Of a stretch of DNA of 24,289 nucleotides, positions 1-7,953 are shown piece by piece. The position numbers were made by a program, and so were the translations under genes. How positions within the stretch are numbered: the first letter of the stretch is position 1; every line of letters starts with the position of its first letter. This DNA is from CAZTZY01 sp964617765 (GTDB lineage Bacteria > Pseudomonadota > Gammaproteobacteria > Pseudomonadales > DT-91). The stretch lies in contig CAZTZY010000045.1 in NCBI GenBank assembly GCA_964617765.1, positions 1 through 24,289 of the forward strand, in the 5' to 3' direction. The notes under the pieces were generated by a model. It saw only the letters and a list, made by a program, of their open reading frames with translations. It ran no database searches and was not told the DNA's origin.

Positions 1-1014
1 CCTCAGTGGCCTGAAGTATATGGTGGTGCTGGCTTGTCATCTAATGAGGCCAGAATCCTTAAAGAAGAATTAAAGCGTATTGAAGCAAGACCAGCGCACA
101 TTAACTTGGGTATATGGATGGCAGGTCCTGCCATTATGGAATTTGGTACAGAAACTCAAAAACTGGAGCATTTACCTAAAATTGCTCGTGGGGAAATACG
201 TTGGTGCCAGGGTTATAGTGAGCCAGGTGCAGGTTCCGATTTGGCAAGTCTGCAAACTAAGGCAGTTCGCAATGACGACCATTTTATTATTAATGGTTCT
301 AAAATCTGGACATCTTACGCCAACGAATCTGATTATATTTATTGTCTAGTGCGTTCAAATCCTGAGGCTTCCAAACGTGATGGTATATCTTTCATGGTAT
401 TTGACATGGAAACTGAAGGTGTGAGTACGCGGCCTATTGAATTAATTAATGGCGACGCACATTTTTGCCAGACTTTTTTCGATAATGTGCGTGTTCCTGT
501 TGCCAATGTTATTGGTGAGATAGACAAGGGGTGGACTGTCGCCAAGCGTGTTCTTGAGCTAGAACGTGCCATGATGTCTGATATTGAGGAGAGTGCAGCA
601 AGGCATGAAGATAGTGCAGAGGAATTAGCAAAAGAATGTGTAGGTGTTGATCATCAAGGCAGGTTGTTAGATAGTTCCTTGCGTGACCGGATTGCGCAGA
701 ATGCTATTAATACCACTTCATTAAACAGTACAATGAAGCGTGTAGTAGAGGAGTTTGCAGCAGCAGATCCATTAGCAGGAATGGCAGCCATGGTCGCTAA
801 ATATCAAGGCACCGAAGAAGATAAGAGAAAATACCAGCTTATTATGGATATATTGGGAAATAAAGGCTTAGGCTGGAAGGGCGAGGGATATAGTAAAGAT
901 GAATTAAGAATGAGCAAACAGCACTTGCTCACTTATGCGCACACTATAGCTGGTGGAACATCTGAAGTTCAGCTAAATATTATTGCCAAGCGTGTTTTGG
1001 GTTTACCAGATTAA
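1..1014 (+). CDS. acyl-CoA dehydrogenase, 5' end cut by window edge
   Basis: Open reading frame runs from base 1 (PQWPEVYGGAGLSSNE...), so the N-terminal helical part lies outside the window; 337 residues are visible of a family usually near 400. An FAD-dependent acyl-CoA dehydrogenase makes 2-enoyl-CoA in a beta-oxidation-type pathway. Visible marks are the WPEVYGGAGLS segment, the flavin/substrate motif GYSEPGAGSDLASLQ, KIWTSYA, and the C-terminal AGGTSEVQLNIIAKRVLGLP. The position that is the catalytic Glu in YEGTSE-type enzymes is Gly here (GGTSE), as in subfamilies whose base lies on another helix or in heteromeric partners. An unusual segment rich in charged residues separates the middle and C-terminal domains. 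A strong terminator follows 16 bases after the stop. Substrate cannot be told from sequence; a sterol side chain or branched acyl-CoA is possible. Confidence 0.92.
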   Translation, partial: PQWPEVYGGAGLSSNEARILKEELKRIEARPAHINLGIWMAGPAIMEFGTETQKLEHLPKIARGEIRWCQGYSEPGAGSDLASLQTKAVRNDDHFIINGSKIWTSYANESDYIYCLVRSNPEASKRDGISFMVFDMETEGVSTRPIELINGDAHFCQTFFDNVRVPVANVIGEIDKGWTVAKRVLELERAMMSDIEESAARHEDSAEELAKECVGVDHQGRLLDSSLRDRIAQNAINTTSLNSTMKRVVEEFAAADPLAGMAAMVAKYQGTEEDKRKYQLIMDILGNKGLGWKGEGYSKDELRMSKQHLLTYAHTIAGGTSEVQLNIIAKRVLGLPD

Positions 1015-1030
1015 GCTGAATTTTGAATAT

Positions 1031-1060
1031 AAAAGGCCAGCATTGCTGGCCTTTTTATTT
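1031..1060 (+). terminator. intrinsic terminator of the acyl-CoA dehydrogenase gene
   Basis: Perfect 11-bp stem AAAAGGCCAGC/GCTGGCCTTTT (1031-1041 with 1045-1055), 3-base loop ATT, followed by a T-rich tail. The A-rich 5' arm also makes it a plausible terminator on the other strand. Confidence 0.85.
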
Positions 1061-1215
1061 TGGAGATTTTGTTTTTTTGGATAAATTAATCTGTAACTTA
1101 TGTTCTCCTGTTAAAAAATGGGTAATAAGGGGCTAGACTAAACTGGAAGATTTATAAAGATAGCTTGGACTTGCATTTGCACTTGTGCAGTTAATTAATT
1201 TTGAGAGTCGGTATT

Positions 1216-1524
1216 ATGCAATATGTCGTACTTGAAAAACTTAAAAATCTTTACGATGGTTATCGTCAGGTTTTCATGGTTGAAGGGGTCGAAATTTTAT
1301 TATTGCAAGAAAATGGAAGGCGATATTTGATACAGGCAAATTGCCCGCATAGTGACTGGTCAATGCAGAGTGCACATGTTATGGGAAATATTATCAGTTG
1401 TTCTAATCATGGTTGGTCGTTTGATATGTTTTCAGGCAGACCAGAAAATGCAAGGGCAGGTAACTGTAGGCTTAAATGTTATAAAATTGCTTATGAGCAA
1501 AATACTATCGGAGTTGTTTTGTAA
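1216..1524 (+). CDS. stand-alone Rieske [2Fe-2S] ferredoxin
   Basis: 102-residue protein with the Rieske cluster motif CPH-x16-CSNH (CPHSDW ... SCSNHGWSFD), which binds a 2Fe-2S cluster through two Cys and two His. Its small size and lack of a membrane anchor or catalytic domain suggest a soluble electron carrier, for example for a ring-hydroxylating or other oxygenase, but no oxygenase lies next to it. The ATG at 1216 is preferred over the in-frame TTG at 1201 because GAGAG at 1203-1207 is a well-placed ribosome binding site for it. It is monocistronic, between the terminator at 1031-1060 and the convergent prc gene. The 200 bases upstream show no clear promoter. Confidence 0.85.
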   Translation: MQYVVLEKLKNLYDGYRQVFMVEGVEILLLQENGRRYLIQANCPHSDWSMQSAHVMGNIISCSNHGWSFDMFSGRPENARAGNCRLKCYKIAYEQNTIGVVL

Positions 1525-1532
1525 AAATTAGA

Positions 1533-1560
1533 GGCAAGCCTGACTTAAGGTTTGCCATTT
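1533..1560. terminator. possible bidirectional terminator between Rieske gene and prc
   Basis: Stem GGCAAGCCT/AGGTTTGCC (1533-1541 with 1548-1556), 6-base loop; one pair is a G-U wobble in the plus-strand RNA and a C-A mismatch in the minus-strand RNA. The plus side is followed by a short ATTT; the minus side is followed a few bases later by a T5 run (A's at 1523-1527). Position between convergent genes supports it. Confidence 0.45.
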
Positions 1561-1566
1561 AGAGAG

Positions 1567-3648
1567 TTACTTCGCTATTTTAGGTTTATTAAGTAGTGTG
1601 TCCGAGTCTAGCAGGATATGCGCGGACTCAATTAAAAAAGCATCAGTTATATCAATTTTTCCAAATGCGTCATCAGGGTTTGCATCCTCGACACCATCTT
1701 CATCTTCATCCTTTTCAGGATCCAGGCTTTTTAAGGCTTCTTCTCCTTTAGCTTTACGTTTTTCATTGATTAGTTTAAGTCGATATTCCCGATCTTTAGA
1801 ACGTTCCATAATTCTTTTCTTTTCATTGAGAGAAATCGTATTTAAATCGAGGCTTTTATCATAGGAAATTTGTTTATTTAAATAGACAAAGTCTGGATTA
1901 TTTGCAGCCCGTTTATTGGAGTACTCTGTTAACTCAGTAACAATAGGAGCGAAGTTATTATACTTTTTATGGGGGGCTGCACCTATAGCATCCCATTTCA
2001 TGGCATGTTCGAGTGCGCTTTCTCCAATAATTTCTTCATTATAGATGTTTGGTAGCTGCACATTAGGTGCTACACCATGATCTTGAGTGCTATCCCCTGA
2101 AATTCTGTAAAATTTTGATTCAGTAATTTTTAGCTTACCGTGATTCATTGGGGAAAGAGATTGCACAGTACCCTTACCAAAGGTGCGTGAGCCTATAATA
2201 AGCGCACGTTGATAATCCTGCATTGCCGCTGCAAAAATTTCCGAGGCAGATGCGCTCATCCTGTTTACCAATACAACAACAGGTCCATCATAATAGGGGC
2301 TGTAGAAATTTTTGGCTTCTGTATAGACGCGCTGGTCTGAAAGACGAATTTGTACAGAGGGACCTTTATCAATAAATAAGCCTGTTAGTTCATTGGCTTC
2401 TCTCAGGGAGCCACCGCCATTTTCCCGTAAATCAATAATGATTCCTTCAGCACCTTCTTGAATAAGTTCGCTGAGCAGCTTTTTTGTATCGCCAGTTGTA
2501 CTTTTATAGTTAGGATCGCGATTGCGTAATGCTTCAAAATCAATATAAAAAGCAGGGATGTCAAGCACACCGATTTTATGAATCAAGCCCCTGGAATCTT
2601 TAATATCAATCATGGCTTTTTGGACGGCTTGTTCTTCAAGTTTTACTTCGTCTCGGGTAATGGTAATTATTTTTGTCTCATCTTCGCTGACTGCATTTGC
2701 AGGGATAACTTGCAAACGTACAATAGTGCCTTTGGGTCCGCGAATTAAATCAACTACGTCATCCAGGCGCCATCCTAAAACATCAATTATTTCTGCATCT
2801 TTACCTTGGCCAACACCAATAACTTTATCAGAGGGTTTCAAAGCACCTTGTTTATCAGCAGGTCCCGCAGGGATGAGACGAACTACTTTTGTGTATTCAT
2901 CTTCTGAGCCTAACATAGCGCCAATACCTTCCAGCTTTAGACTCATTGAGATATCGAAATTTTCAGAACTGGCAGGTGAAAGATAATTGGTGTGTGGGTC
3001 ATATAGCTGAGTAAATGCATTAATATAAAGTTGATAAACGTCTTCACTATTCATTTTATTAAGACGATCGAGCTGATTTTGATAACGCTTTGTTAACAGT
3101 TCGATAATTTTATCAGGTGTTTTTTTTGTCAGCTTCAAGCTCAAAACTGATGCTTTAAGCCGCTTGTTCCAGATATCATTTATTTCATTTTCAGTCGCTG
3201 GCCATGGTGATTTACTTCGATCGGCTTCAATATTTTCTTCAGTATTAAAAGTAAATCCTTTTACTGTTTGTGGCATATTTTTAATGATTTTTTCTAGTTG
3301 TATCGATGTTTTTGTGCGAAATATATTAAAAATTATATAACCAGCATTAACATCACCTTTTTTCAAATAATCGTCTAGAGTGGTTTTATAAGCAAGGTTA
3401 AAGCCATCAATATCCTTTTGTTGAAAAGTTTGACGACCTGGATCAAGCATATCGAGATAGCTATCTAAAAATTGTTGTGATAGAAGATCATCAATCGCTA
3501 TTTTTTCATAATGTTGTGATTGCAGTTTTTCAATGATTTCAATCGTTGTGAGCATATGTTTCTGTTCTGGTGCCAGTTTCGGAGCCAATGCAAATGCAAT
3601 CTCGGTATTAAATATAAAAAGAATAAAAAATTTAAAAAATATGTTCAT
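1567..3648 (-). CDS. prc: tail-specific carboxy-terminal protease Prc (Tsp)
   Basis: 693 residues, about the length of E. coli Prc (682). Periplasmic S41-family serine protease that trims or degrades envelope proteins from the C-terminus, including cell-wall endopeptidases and penicillin-binding protein precursors in enterics. Residues 1-20 form a signal peptide (MNIFFKFFILFIF...AFA). An N-terminal helical domain precedes a PDZ domain at about 235-330 (AGPADKQGALKPSDKVIGVG). The protease core carries the Ser-Lys dyad: S467 in SASAS, D478 in QDY and K492 in FGKGTVQ. Their spacing (11 and 25) equals that of E. coli S430, D441 and K455. The C-terminal tail contains an Asp/Glu-rich stretch near 645-662. 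Probably transcribed alone: a TATAAT-like box lies on the minus strand at 3746-3751 and a short palindrome at 3705-3717. No obvious ribosome binding site precedes the ATG. Confidence 0.96.
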   Translation of the reverse strand: MNIFFKFFILFIFNTEIAFALAPKLAPEQKHMLTTIEIIEKLQSQHYEKIAIDDLLSQQFLDSYLDMLDPGRQTFQQKDIDGFNLAYKTTLDDYLKKGDVNAGYIIFNIFRTKTSIQLEKIIKNMPQTVKGFTFNTEENIEADRSKSPWPATENEINDIWNKRLKASVLSLKLTKKTPDKIIELLTKRYQNQLDRLNKMNSEDVYQLYINAFTQLYDPHTNYLSPASSENFDISMSLKLEGIGAMLGSEDEYTKVVRLIPAGPADKQGALKPSDKVIGVGQGKDAEIIDVLGWRLDDVVDLIRGPKGTIVRLQVIPANAVSEDETKIITITRDEVKLEEQAVQKAMIDIKDSRGLIHKIGVLDIPAFYIDFEALRNRDPNYKSTTGDTKKLLSELIQEGAEGIIIDLRENGGGSLREANELTGLFIDKGPSVQIRLSDQRVYTEAKNFYSPYYDGPVVVLVNRMSASASEIFAAAMQDYQRALIIGSRTFGKGTVQSLSPMNHGKLKITESKFYRISGDSTQDHGVAPNVQLPNIYNEEIIGESALEHAMKWDAIGAAPHKKYNNFAPIVTELTEYSNKRAANNPDFVYLNKQISYDKSLDLNTISLNEKKRIMERSKDREYRLKLINEKRKAKGEEALKSLDPEKDEDEDGVEDANPDDAFGKIDITDAFLIESAHILLDSDTLLNKPKIAK

Positions 3649-3704
3649 AAATAATGGCTTTGTACTTTTATCAGGGTAGTTTTTTCATCGCAATCATAAA
3701 GACT

Positions 3705-3717
3705 GTTAATAATTAAC
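3705..3717. promoter_or_regulatory. 13-bp palindrome upstream of prc
   Basis: GTTAAT-A-ATTAAC is a perfect inverted repeat 57 bases upstream of the prc start and downstream of a minus-strand TATAAT at 3746-3751. It could be an operator, but AT-rich palindromes of this length also arise by chance. Low certainty. Confidence 0.25.
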
Positions 3718-3767
3718 GCGAATTTATTTGTTGATGTTTTAACTCATTATATGGGCGAATTAGCCAT

Positions 3768-4571
3768 TTACAGGCTTTTCTTGCGTTGTTTTTTAGGTTG
3801 ACCATAAAAAATGCGTTTATATCCCTTTAATTCAAAAGGTTGCCATTTATTCATGGGTTGAGCCAATCGGTCGGCAAGGGCATAAAGTACAAACGGATTA
3901 TGCGTTAAACCCATATGGCTACCGAAAATACGAATATTTTCAGTACGTTCAGCGACGTTATCAACACAATAATGCCAAGAGGCTACACCATCTTCCTCGG
4001 AGTAAATGGCAGTAGAGGGGACCGGTGGAGGTGATTCCCAAATTGGATCACCATTGACGAGTGGGTCTTCCTTTAAGTTGGGATTTAGTCGTTCATAAAG
4101 TTTTAATACTGGGCCTGATACGCCCACATCATCCGATGAAAATGTATTATTGAGTGCAAAAGGGCTACCTAAAGTAATTACCTGACGAATTTTGCCGTGT
4201 AGTCGATGGCCTAAAGTCCGTGCATAAAGTCCACCAAGACTCCAGCCTATGATACTGACTTTTTGGCCATGGCTTTCATATATATCCTCTACATGTTTTT
4301 CTAGTCGTCGATATATATCTTCCCTAAGTCCTGGATTTCTGCCTTGACCCCATGCATGAGCAGAGAAGCCTTGTTCATTTAAATAACGTCGCAGTATAAA
4401 AGTGGCGTTATCTCCAGTCATAAAGCCGGGTAAAACCAATACGGGTTGACCATCCCCTTTAGGTGCTTTTCTTAAAATAGGCATACAAGCTGTTAAAGAT
4501 AGTGCTTCTATGGGTGCCCTTAACTCCAGTAATGAATAAGCAATGTGGGGTTTTTCATGATTTTCAGGCAT
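3768..4571 (-). CDS. alpha/beta-hydrolase, paralogue of the gene at 17402
   Basis: 267 residues, no signal peptide. Alpha/beta-hydrolase fold: the oxyanion-side strand motif VLVLPGFMTGD (about 44-54), nucleophile elbow GWSLGG with S111, a likely acid D194 in YSEEDG and a likely His H219 in FGSHMGL. The family includes lipases and esterases; a lipid or thioester substrate is an inference from context. The protein is clearly homologous along its whole length to the one at 17402-18220: shared AP(K/R)GDG, LPGF, R/M-YLN, GWS(L/M)GG, TLGSP and SH(M/V)G. It lies 18 bases after the hemerythrin-like gene and is probably cotranscribed with it, divergent from the phasin gene. The paralogue pair suggests related but separate substrates or regulation. 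Confidence 0.8.
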   Translation of the reverse strand: MPENHEKPHIAYSLLELRAPIEALSLTACMPILRKAPKGDGQPVLVLPGFMTGDNATFILRRYLNEQGFSAHAWGQGRNPGLREDIYRRLEKHVEDIYESHGQKVSIIGWSLGGLYARTLGHRLHGKIRQVITLGSPFALNNTFSSDDVGVSGPVLKLYERLNPNLKEDPLVNGDPIWESPPPVPSTAIYSEEDGVASWHYCVDNVAERTENIRIFGSHMGLTHNPFVLYALADRLAQPMNKWQPFELKGYKRIFYGQPKKQRKKSL

Positions 4572-4589
4572 GCAGGATAACCAATATAA

Positions 4590-5561
4590 TTAAAGTGTCT
4601 TGTCAGTGTTTAAATCTTTAATATCGTCGGGATGATAATAATCTTTTCGCACTGAATATGGTTCAACTATTTGGCCTTTTGTCTTTTTTACAACATCGTT
4701 AATTTTTCCCAAGCCATCAACATAATCTTTATAGCATGCTAGAAAGCAATTTTTTGGTTTTTCTATATAGTTGGAAACTGGCTGTTGCTTGGAAAATAAA
4801 TCTTTATAACAGTTATAGTTTTCAAGATAGAGTTTATAGCTATATTCTTTAATGATTTTACTGATTTCACTTAGACCAATACTTAATGGTTCTATAGTTT
4901 CAAATAATGCACCCATTCCGACAAATTCAGCTAATGCAAAATCGTTAGCAGCTTCTTCAAGATTTTCCCAACGTTGATTAAGAACTTTCGAGAGTTCTTT
5001 ATAACGATCTTCAATAAGATCTGCTAATGCTTGATCATTTTCTTCATGAAAATCGACGTGAAAGGCTTTGATTTCATCGGCTGTTAAGATAGAACGTGTT
5101 TTGGCAAAGAGTAATTGGCTTTCAATTTCAATATGAGACTCAATAAGTTCAACGTAATTTTTGCAAAAAATTTTGAGTTGCTCTTCTTTAAGTATGGTCT
5201 CTTCCTTGAGAAGACTTTTTAACGCTGCAATAACTTCTTTGCTGCGAGAATTTATTTGGCGTTTTTCAGCCAGCAGTGTTTCTAACACCTCACTATTTGC
5301 CGGATCTTTGTCGATAATAGCCTGAATGAGTTTATTTTTTACTGGATGATTAAACTTTTGTGGAAAGTCTGCCATATATTGCATGGAATCAAACATCAGC
5401 TGGTAATCTGGTGTTTTGCCAATGTCAAACTCTGATAATTGTTCCCTGATTACGGATAAAAGCATCAGGGTGTATTTGTGTTCATTCTTGATAACTAGAA
5501 GAATATCTGGGTCTGTTATTATGCTTGAAGCTTGTTTTTCTTGCGTTTGGGTGCTTCTCAT
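4590..5561 (-). CDS. hemerythrin-like (HHE) domain protein with altered ligands
   Basis: 323 residues, all-helical in appearance. Residues about 20-180 match the HHE cation-binding pattern: H28 in NEHKY, a YMADFP-x3-NHP segment at 62-73, H143 followed by E147 in SHIEIES, and H168 and H172 in FHVDFHE. In typical members the second segment reads HHP-x-E-D and supplies a His pair and an acidic iron ligand. Here it is N71-H72-P73-V-K75-N76, so one His and the carboxylate are missing. Whether a di-iron site still forms is doubtful. The C-terminal 140 residues (about 180-323) are an extension of unknown role. First gene of a leftward pair with the hydrolase at 3768; its promoter must lie in the 164 bases shared with the phasin gene. 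A possible signalling, oxygen or NO sensing role is inference only. Confidence 0.7.
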   Translation of the reverse strand: MRSTQTQEKQASSIITDPDILLVIKNEHKYTLMLLSVIREQLSEFDIGKTPDYQLMFDSMQYMADFPQKFNHPVKNKLIQAIIDKDPANSEVLETLLAEKRQINSRSKEVIAALKSLLKEETILKEEQLKIFCKNYVELIESHIEIESQLLFAKTRSILTADEIKAFHVDFHEENDQALADLIEDRYKELSKVLNQRWENLEEAANDFALAEFVGMGALFETIEPLSIGLSEISKIIKEYSYKLYLENYNCYKDLFSKQQPVSNYIEKPKNCFLACYKDYVDGLGKINDVVKKTKGQIVEPYSVRKDYYHPDDIKDLNTDKTL

Positions 5562-5725
5562 TGAGTATCCTTATGAGCCAGGTTGTTTATAGGCGTAATA
5601 AATAAATCACGGTTTCTATATTATTTTGTTTTTTTAGTATGTTTATTCTAATTGCAGAAGGTAAATTGCGAAACATCAAATTGATAAACCACAAGTTAGA
5701 TTAACCACTACTACTGGAGTACAAA

Positions 5726-6163
5726 ATGGCTGATACAAAAGAAATCAAAGAAATGGCAGAAAAGGCAAGTGACCTGGCAAAAAATATTTGGCTGGCTGGT
5801 CTTGGTGCTTATGGTAAGGCATTAGACGAAGCGCAAGGTCAATACGAAAAAGTGAGCGAAAAAGTAAATAAAGAGTCCACGCGTCTTTTTGATGAGCTCG
5901 TAGCAAAAGGCAAAAAACTGGAAGGCGAAACTCAAGTTAAATTTAACGAAGTAAAAGAAAAATCATCTGCAACTTTAGAAGAGCGTTTGGCTCAAGTTAA
6001 AGACAGTATGAACTTTACTTCTAAAAACGCTGATGTTGCCGGCCAATTAGAAGAATTATCAAGCAAGCTAGACCTAGTTCTGGAAGCTTTGGGTGCAAAA
6101 ACTACAGCCAAGAAAGTAGTAACTGCCAAGAAATCAGCTGCTTCTGCAGCAAAAGCCTCTTGA
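5726..6163 (+). CDS. phasin, PHA-granule-associated protein (PhaF/PhaI family)
   Basis: 145-residue amphipathic helical protein. The N-terminal KNIWLAGLGAYGKALDEAQ matches the polyhydroxyalkanoate granule-associated family of Pseudomonas PhaI/PhaF, which coats PHA inclusions in the cytoplasm. Residues about 10-115 are predicted continuous helix and coiled coil; the tail (about 122-145) is Lys/Ala-rich (TTAKKVVTAKKSAASAAKAS), a short version of the DNA-binding PhaF tail. GGAG at 5716-5719 is a good ribosome binding site for the ATG. It ends in a strong terminator and is followed by a PhaD-like regulator, the same neighbourhood logic as in Pseudomonas. No PHA synthase is in the window. Between PhaI (no tail) and PhaF (long tail), it is intermediate. 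Confidence 0.85.
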   Translation: MADTKEIKEMAEKASDLAKNIWLAGLGAYGKALDEAQGQYEKVSEKVNKESTRLFDELVAKGKKLEGETQVKFNEVKEKSSATLEERLAQVKDSMNFTSKNADVAGQLEELSSKLDLVLEALGAKTTAKKVVTAKKSAASAAKAS

Positions 6164-6164
6164 T

Positions 6165-6219
6165 AACAGCGTTTGCTGTTAGCTGAGCCGTGTGGGGAGC
6201 AATAGCTCCCCTTTTTTTT
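6165..6219 (+). terminator. tandem hairpins, strong terminator after phasin gene
   Basis: A 6-bp hairpin AACAGC/GCTGTT (6165-6170 with 6175-6180) just after the stop is followed by GGGGAGC/GCTCCCC (6194-6200 with 6205-6211, loop AATA) and eight T's (6212-6219). The second is a textbook intrinsic terminator. Confidence 0.9.
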
Positions 6220-6269
6220 GCCTGCAAAAAGCGTTAAGGTTGGGGTTCTTAAAAAAAGAAGTAGGAACC

Positions 6270-6911
6270 ATGAAAACACGTGATCGCATCCTTGAAACCA
6301 GCTTAATGCTTTTTAATGTTGAGGGCGAACAAAATGTCACAACCGTTGATATTGCCAATGAGATGGATATTAGTCCCGGCAACTTGTATTACCATTTCCA
6401 TGGGAAAGAAAGCATTATTGAGGAATTGTATAGTCGCTATGATAGTGAACTAACAGGTCTTTTACGTCAGTCGATTGCAGATCCATTGAGTCTGGAAGAT
6501 CATTGGTATTTTATTTATGTTGTTTATGAAGAAGTTTATAAGTTTCGTTTTTTTTATCTAAATTCAGCAGACATCATGCTTCGTTATCCAGATATTGAGC
6601 GTAGGTTTCGGCGTCTTATCAATATAAAAGTTTTTACAATTGAACAATTATCTAAAAATTTAATAGGTCATGAATCTCAACATATCGAAGAAGTAGATAT
6701 GACATTGCTGGCTGAAAACATAGCAATGAGTTTGATTTATTGGTTTCCCTATCAGCATTTACTGCATCCCGAGCTCGATAGTTCACAGTTGATACATAAA
6801 GGTGTTTATCATGTATTAAGCTTATTAGCTCCTTATTGTGGGGAGCATCAAAAAGAATTTATTGTAACGCTGCAAGCTTTATACAAAGTAAACTCTGGAA
6901 AGATTAAATAA
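6270..6911 (+). CDS. phaD: TetR-family regulator, PhaD-like
   Basis: 213 residues. The N-terminal TetR DNA-binding domain MKTRDRILETSLMLFN...ANEMDISPGNLYYHFHGKE closely resembles my recollection of Pseudomonas PhaD, the activator of phasin genes, so the symbol is tentative. Helix-turn-helix at about residues 24-43; the rest is the helical ligand-binding and dimer domain. The frame is open from 6192, but that longer start lies inside the phasin terminator; AGGA at 6263-6266 and the typical MKTR start favour 6270. One base separates its stop from gloC, so the two are cotranscribed. Ligand unknown; in Pseudomonas a PHA-cycle acyl intermediate is proposed. Confidence 0.82.
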   Translation: MKTRDRILETSLMLFNVEGEQNVTTVDIANEMDISPGNLYYHFHGKESIIEELYSRYDSELTGLLRQSIADPLSLEDHWYFIYVVYEEVYKFRFFYLNSADIMLRYPDIERRFRRLINIKVFTIEQLSKNLIGHESQHIEEVDMTLLAENIAMSLIYWFPYQHLLHPELDSSQLIHKGVYHVLSLLAPYCGEHQKEFIVTLQALYKVNSGKIK

Positions 6912-6912
6912 A

Positions 6913-7563
6913 ATGTCTTTAAAAGTAGCCATTATTCCCGTAACTGCATATCAGCAAAACTGTTCGATACTGGTTTGTGAAAATACCCAAAAAGCTGCTC
7001 TCGTTGATCCGGGTGGTGAATCAGAAAAATTGTTGTCTATATTGAAAGATTTAAATGTAACGTTAGAAAAAATATTTCTTACGCATGGCCATCTTGATCA
7101 TGTCGGTGGAGCCGCAGATATTGCATCTGCTTTACATGTGCCCATTATAGGTCCCCATATTGCAGATAAGTATTGGCTAGATGGTTTGGATAAGTTTGCA
7201 GAAATGATGGGCTTTCCGACCACCAAAAACCTGACGCCAGATCAATGGTTAGAGGATGGCGATAATGTCCAGTTTGGCGAAATAACCCTCGATGTTCTGC
7301 ATTGTCCGGGTCATACACCCGGGCATATTGTTTTTTTTCATCCAAAAAGTGCATTGGCAATGGTAGGGGATGTGTTATTTCAGGGTTCTATAGGCAGAAC
7401 CGATTTCCCAGGTGGAGATCACGATCAGATTATCCATTCGATTACGAAAAAATTGTGGCCTCTTGGCGATAATGTTGAATTTATTCCGGGGCATGGGGCG
7501 ATGTCATCATTTGGTGAAGAGCGGGCTACAAATCCATTCGTTGCGGATACACGTTTTGGCTAG
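6913..7563 (+). CDS. gloC: type II glyoxalase-like metallo-beta-lactamase-fold hydrolase (YcbL/GloC)
   Basis: 216 residues, same length and near-colinear with E. coli YcbL (GloC), which hydrolyses S-lactoylglutathione as an accessory glyoxalase II. Metal ligands are visible: THGHLDH with H58, H60, D62 and H63; H134 in CPGHTPGH; D153 in VGDVLF; and H194 in IPGHG. It lacks the C-terminal helical substrate domain of GloB, as YcbL does. Cytoplasmic, no signal peptide. It starts one base after the tetR stop, so translation is probably coupled, though no functional link to PHA is evident. Specificity for glutathione thioesters is known for the family, not shown here. Confidence 0.9.
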   Translation: MSLKVAIIPVTAYQQNCSILVCENTQKAALVDPGGESEKLLSILKDLNVTLEKIFLTHGHLDHVGGAADIASALHVPIIGPHIADKYWLDGLDKFAEMMGFPTTKNLTPDQWLEDGDNVQFGEITLDVLHCPGHTPGHIVFFHPKSALAMVGDVLFQGSIGRTDFPGGDHDQIIHSITKKLWPLGDNVEFIPGHGAMSSFGEERATNPFVADTRFG

Positions 7564-7608
7564 TAACGCTTATTTTGGGTTGTTGAGTAATTGGATAAAG
7601 GTGCATAA

Positions 7609-7920
7609 ATGTCGGAAAATAACATCGAAAATAAAGCAGTTGGTATTGAGTCAAAATTTGAACCACAGGTTTTTCTAAAAGAAATACAGAATATACGAAA
7701 TGAACTGAGTGATATTAAAGCAAGCCTATTGTTAAAAACGTATGAGTCCATTTCCAGCGCGTTATTTTTGCAATTTATAAAAGGCATATTCTTTGGTTTC
7801 GGCAGTTTTTTGGGTGCGACAATCGTTGTTTCTATCGTCGTGTATATATTGTCGAATTTTGAATTTATTCCCATCATAGGTGAGTGGGTCAAGAGTATTT
7901 TGGTAGAAATAAAAAAATGA
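7609..7920 (+). CDS. DUF5665-type small membrane protein
   Basis: 103 residues. A polar, helix-forming N-terminus (1-45) is followed by LQFIKGIFFGFGSFLGATIV (about 55-74), the signature region of DUF5665 proteins, a transmembrane segment at about 62-87, and the conserved IPIIGEWVKSI near the end (about 88-98). Single-span inner-membrane protein of unknown function. AAAGGTG at 7597-7603 is a good ribosome binding site. It sits 45 bases after gloC and may be the third gene of that operon. A small hairpin ACAGC-ATT-GCTGT at 7925-7937 lies between it and the convergent decarboxylase-family gene, without a clear T-run. An antisense open frame over this gene is a shadow. Confidence 0.8.
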   Translation: MSENNIENKAVGIESKFEPQVFLKEIQNIRNELSDIKASLLLKTYESISSALFLQFIKGIFFGFGSFLGATIVVSIVVYILSNFEFIPIIGEWVKSILVEIKK

Positions 7921-7953
7921 AGTTACAGCATTGCTGTGTCAGAAAATGGTATT

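Noticed and set aside
1170..1195. TGCA-CTTG-TGCA palindrome before the Rieske gene as an operator
   Set aside because: Arms of four bases are too short to distinguish from chance, and no promoter is recognisable around it.
6192..6269. N-terminal extension of the TetR regulator from an ATG at 6192
   Set aside because: It overlaps the phasin terminator stem and encodes residues unlike TetR proteins; the ATG at 6270 has AGGA and the family's MKTR start.
7560..7892. 110-codon minus-strand open frame over the DUF5665 gene
   Set aside because: The plus-strand gene has a good ribosome binding site and a family signature; the antisense frame has neither.
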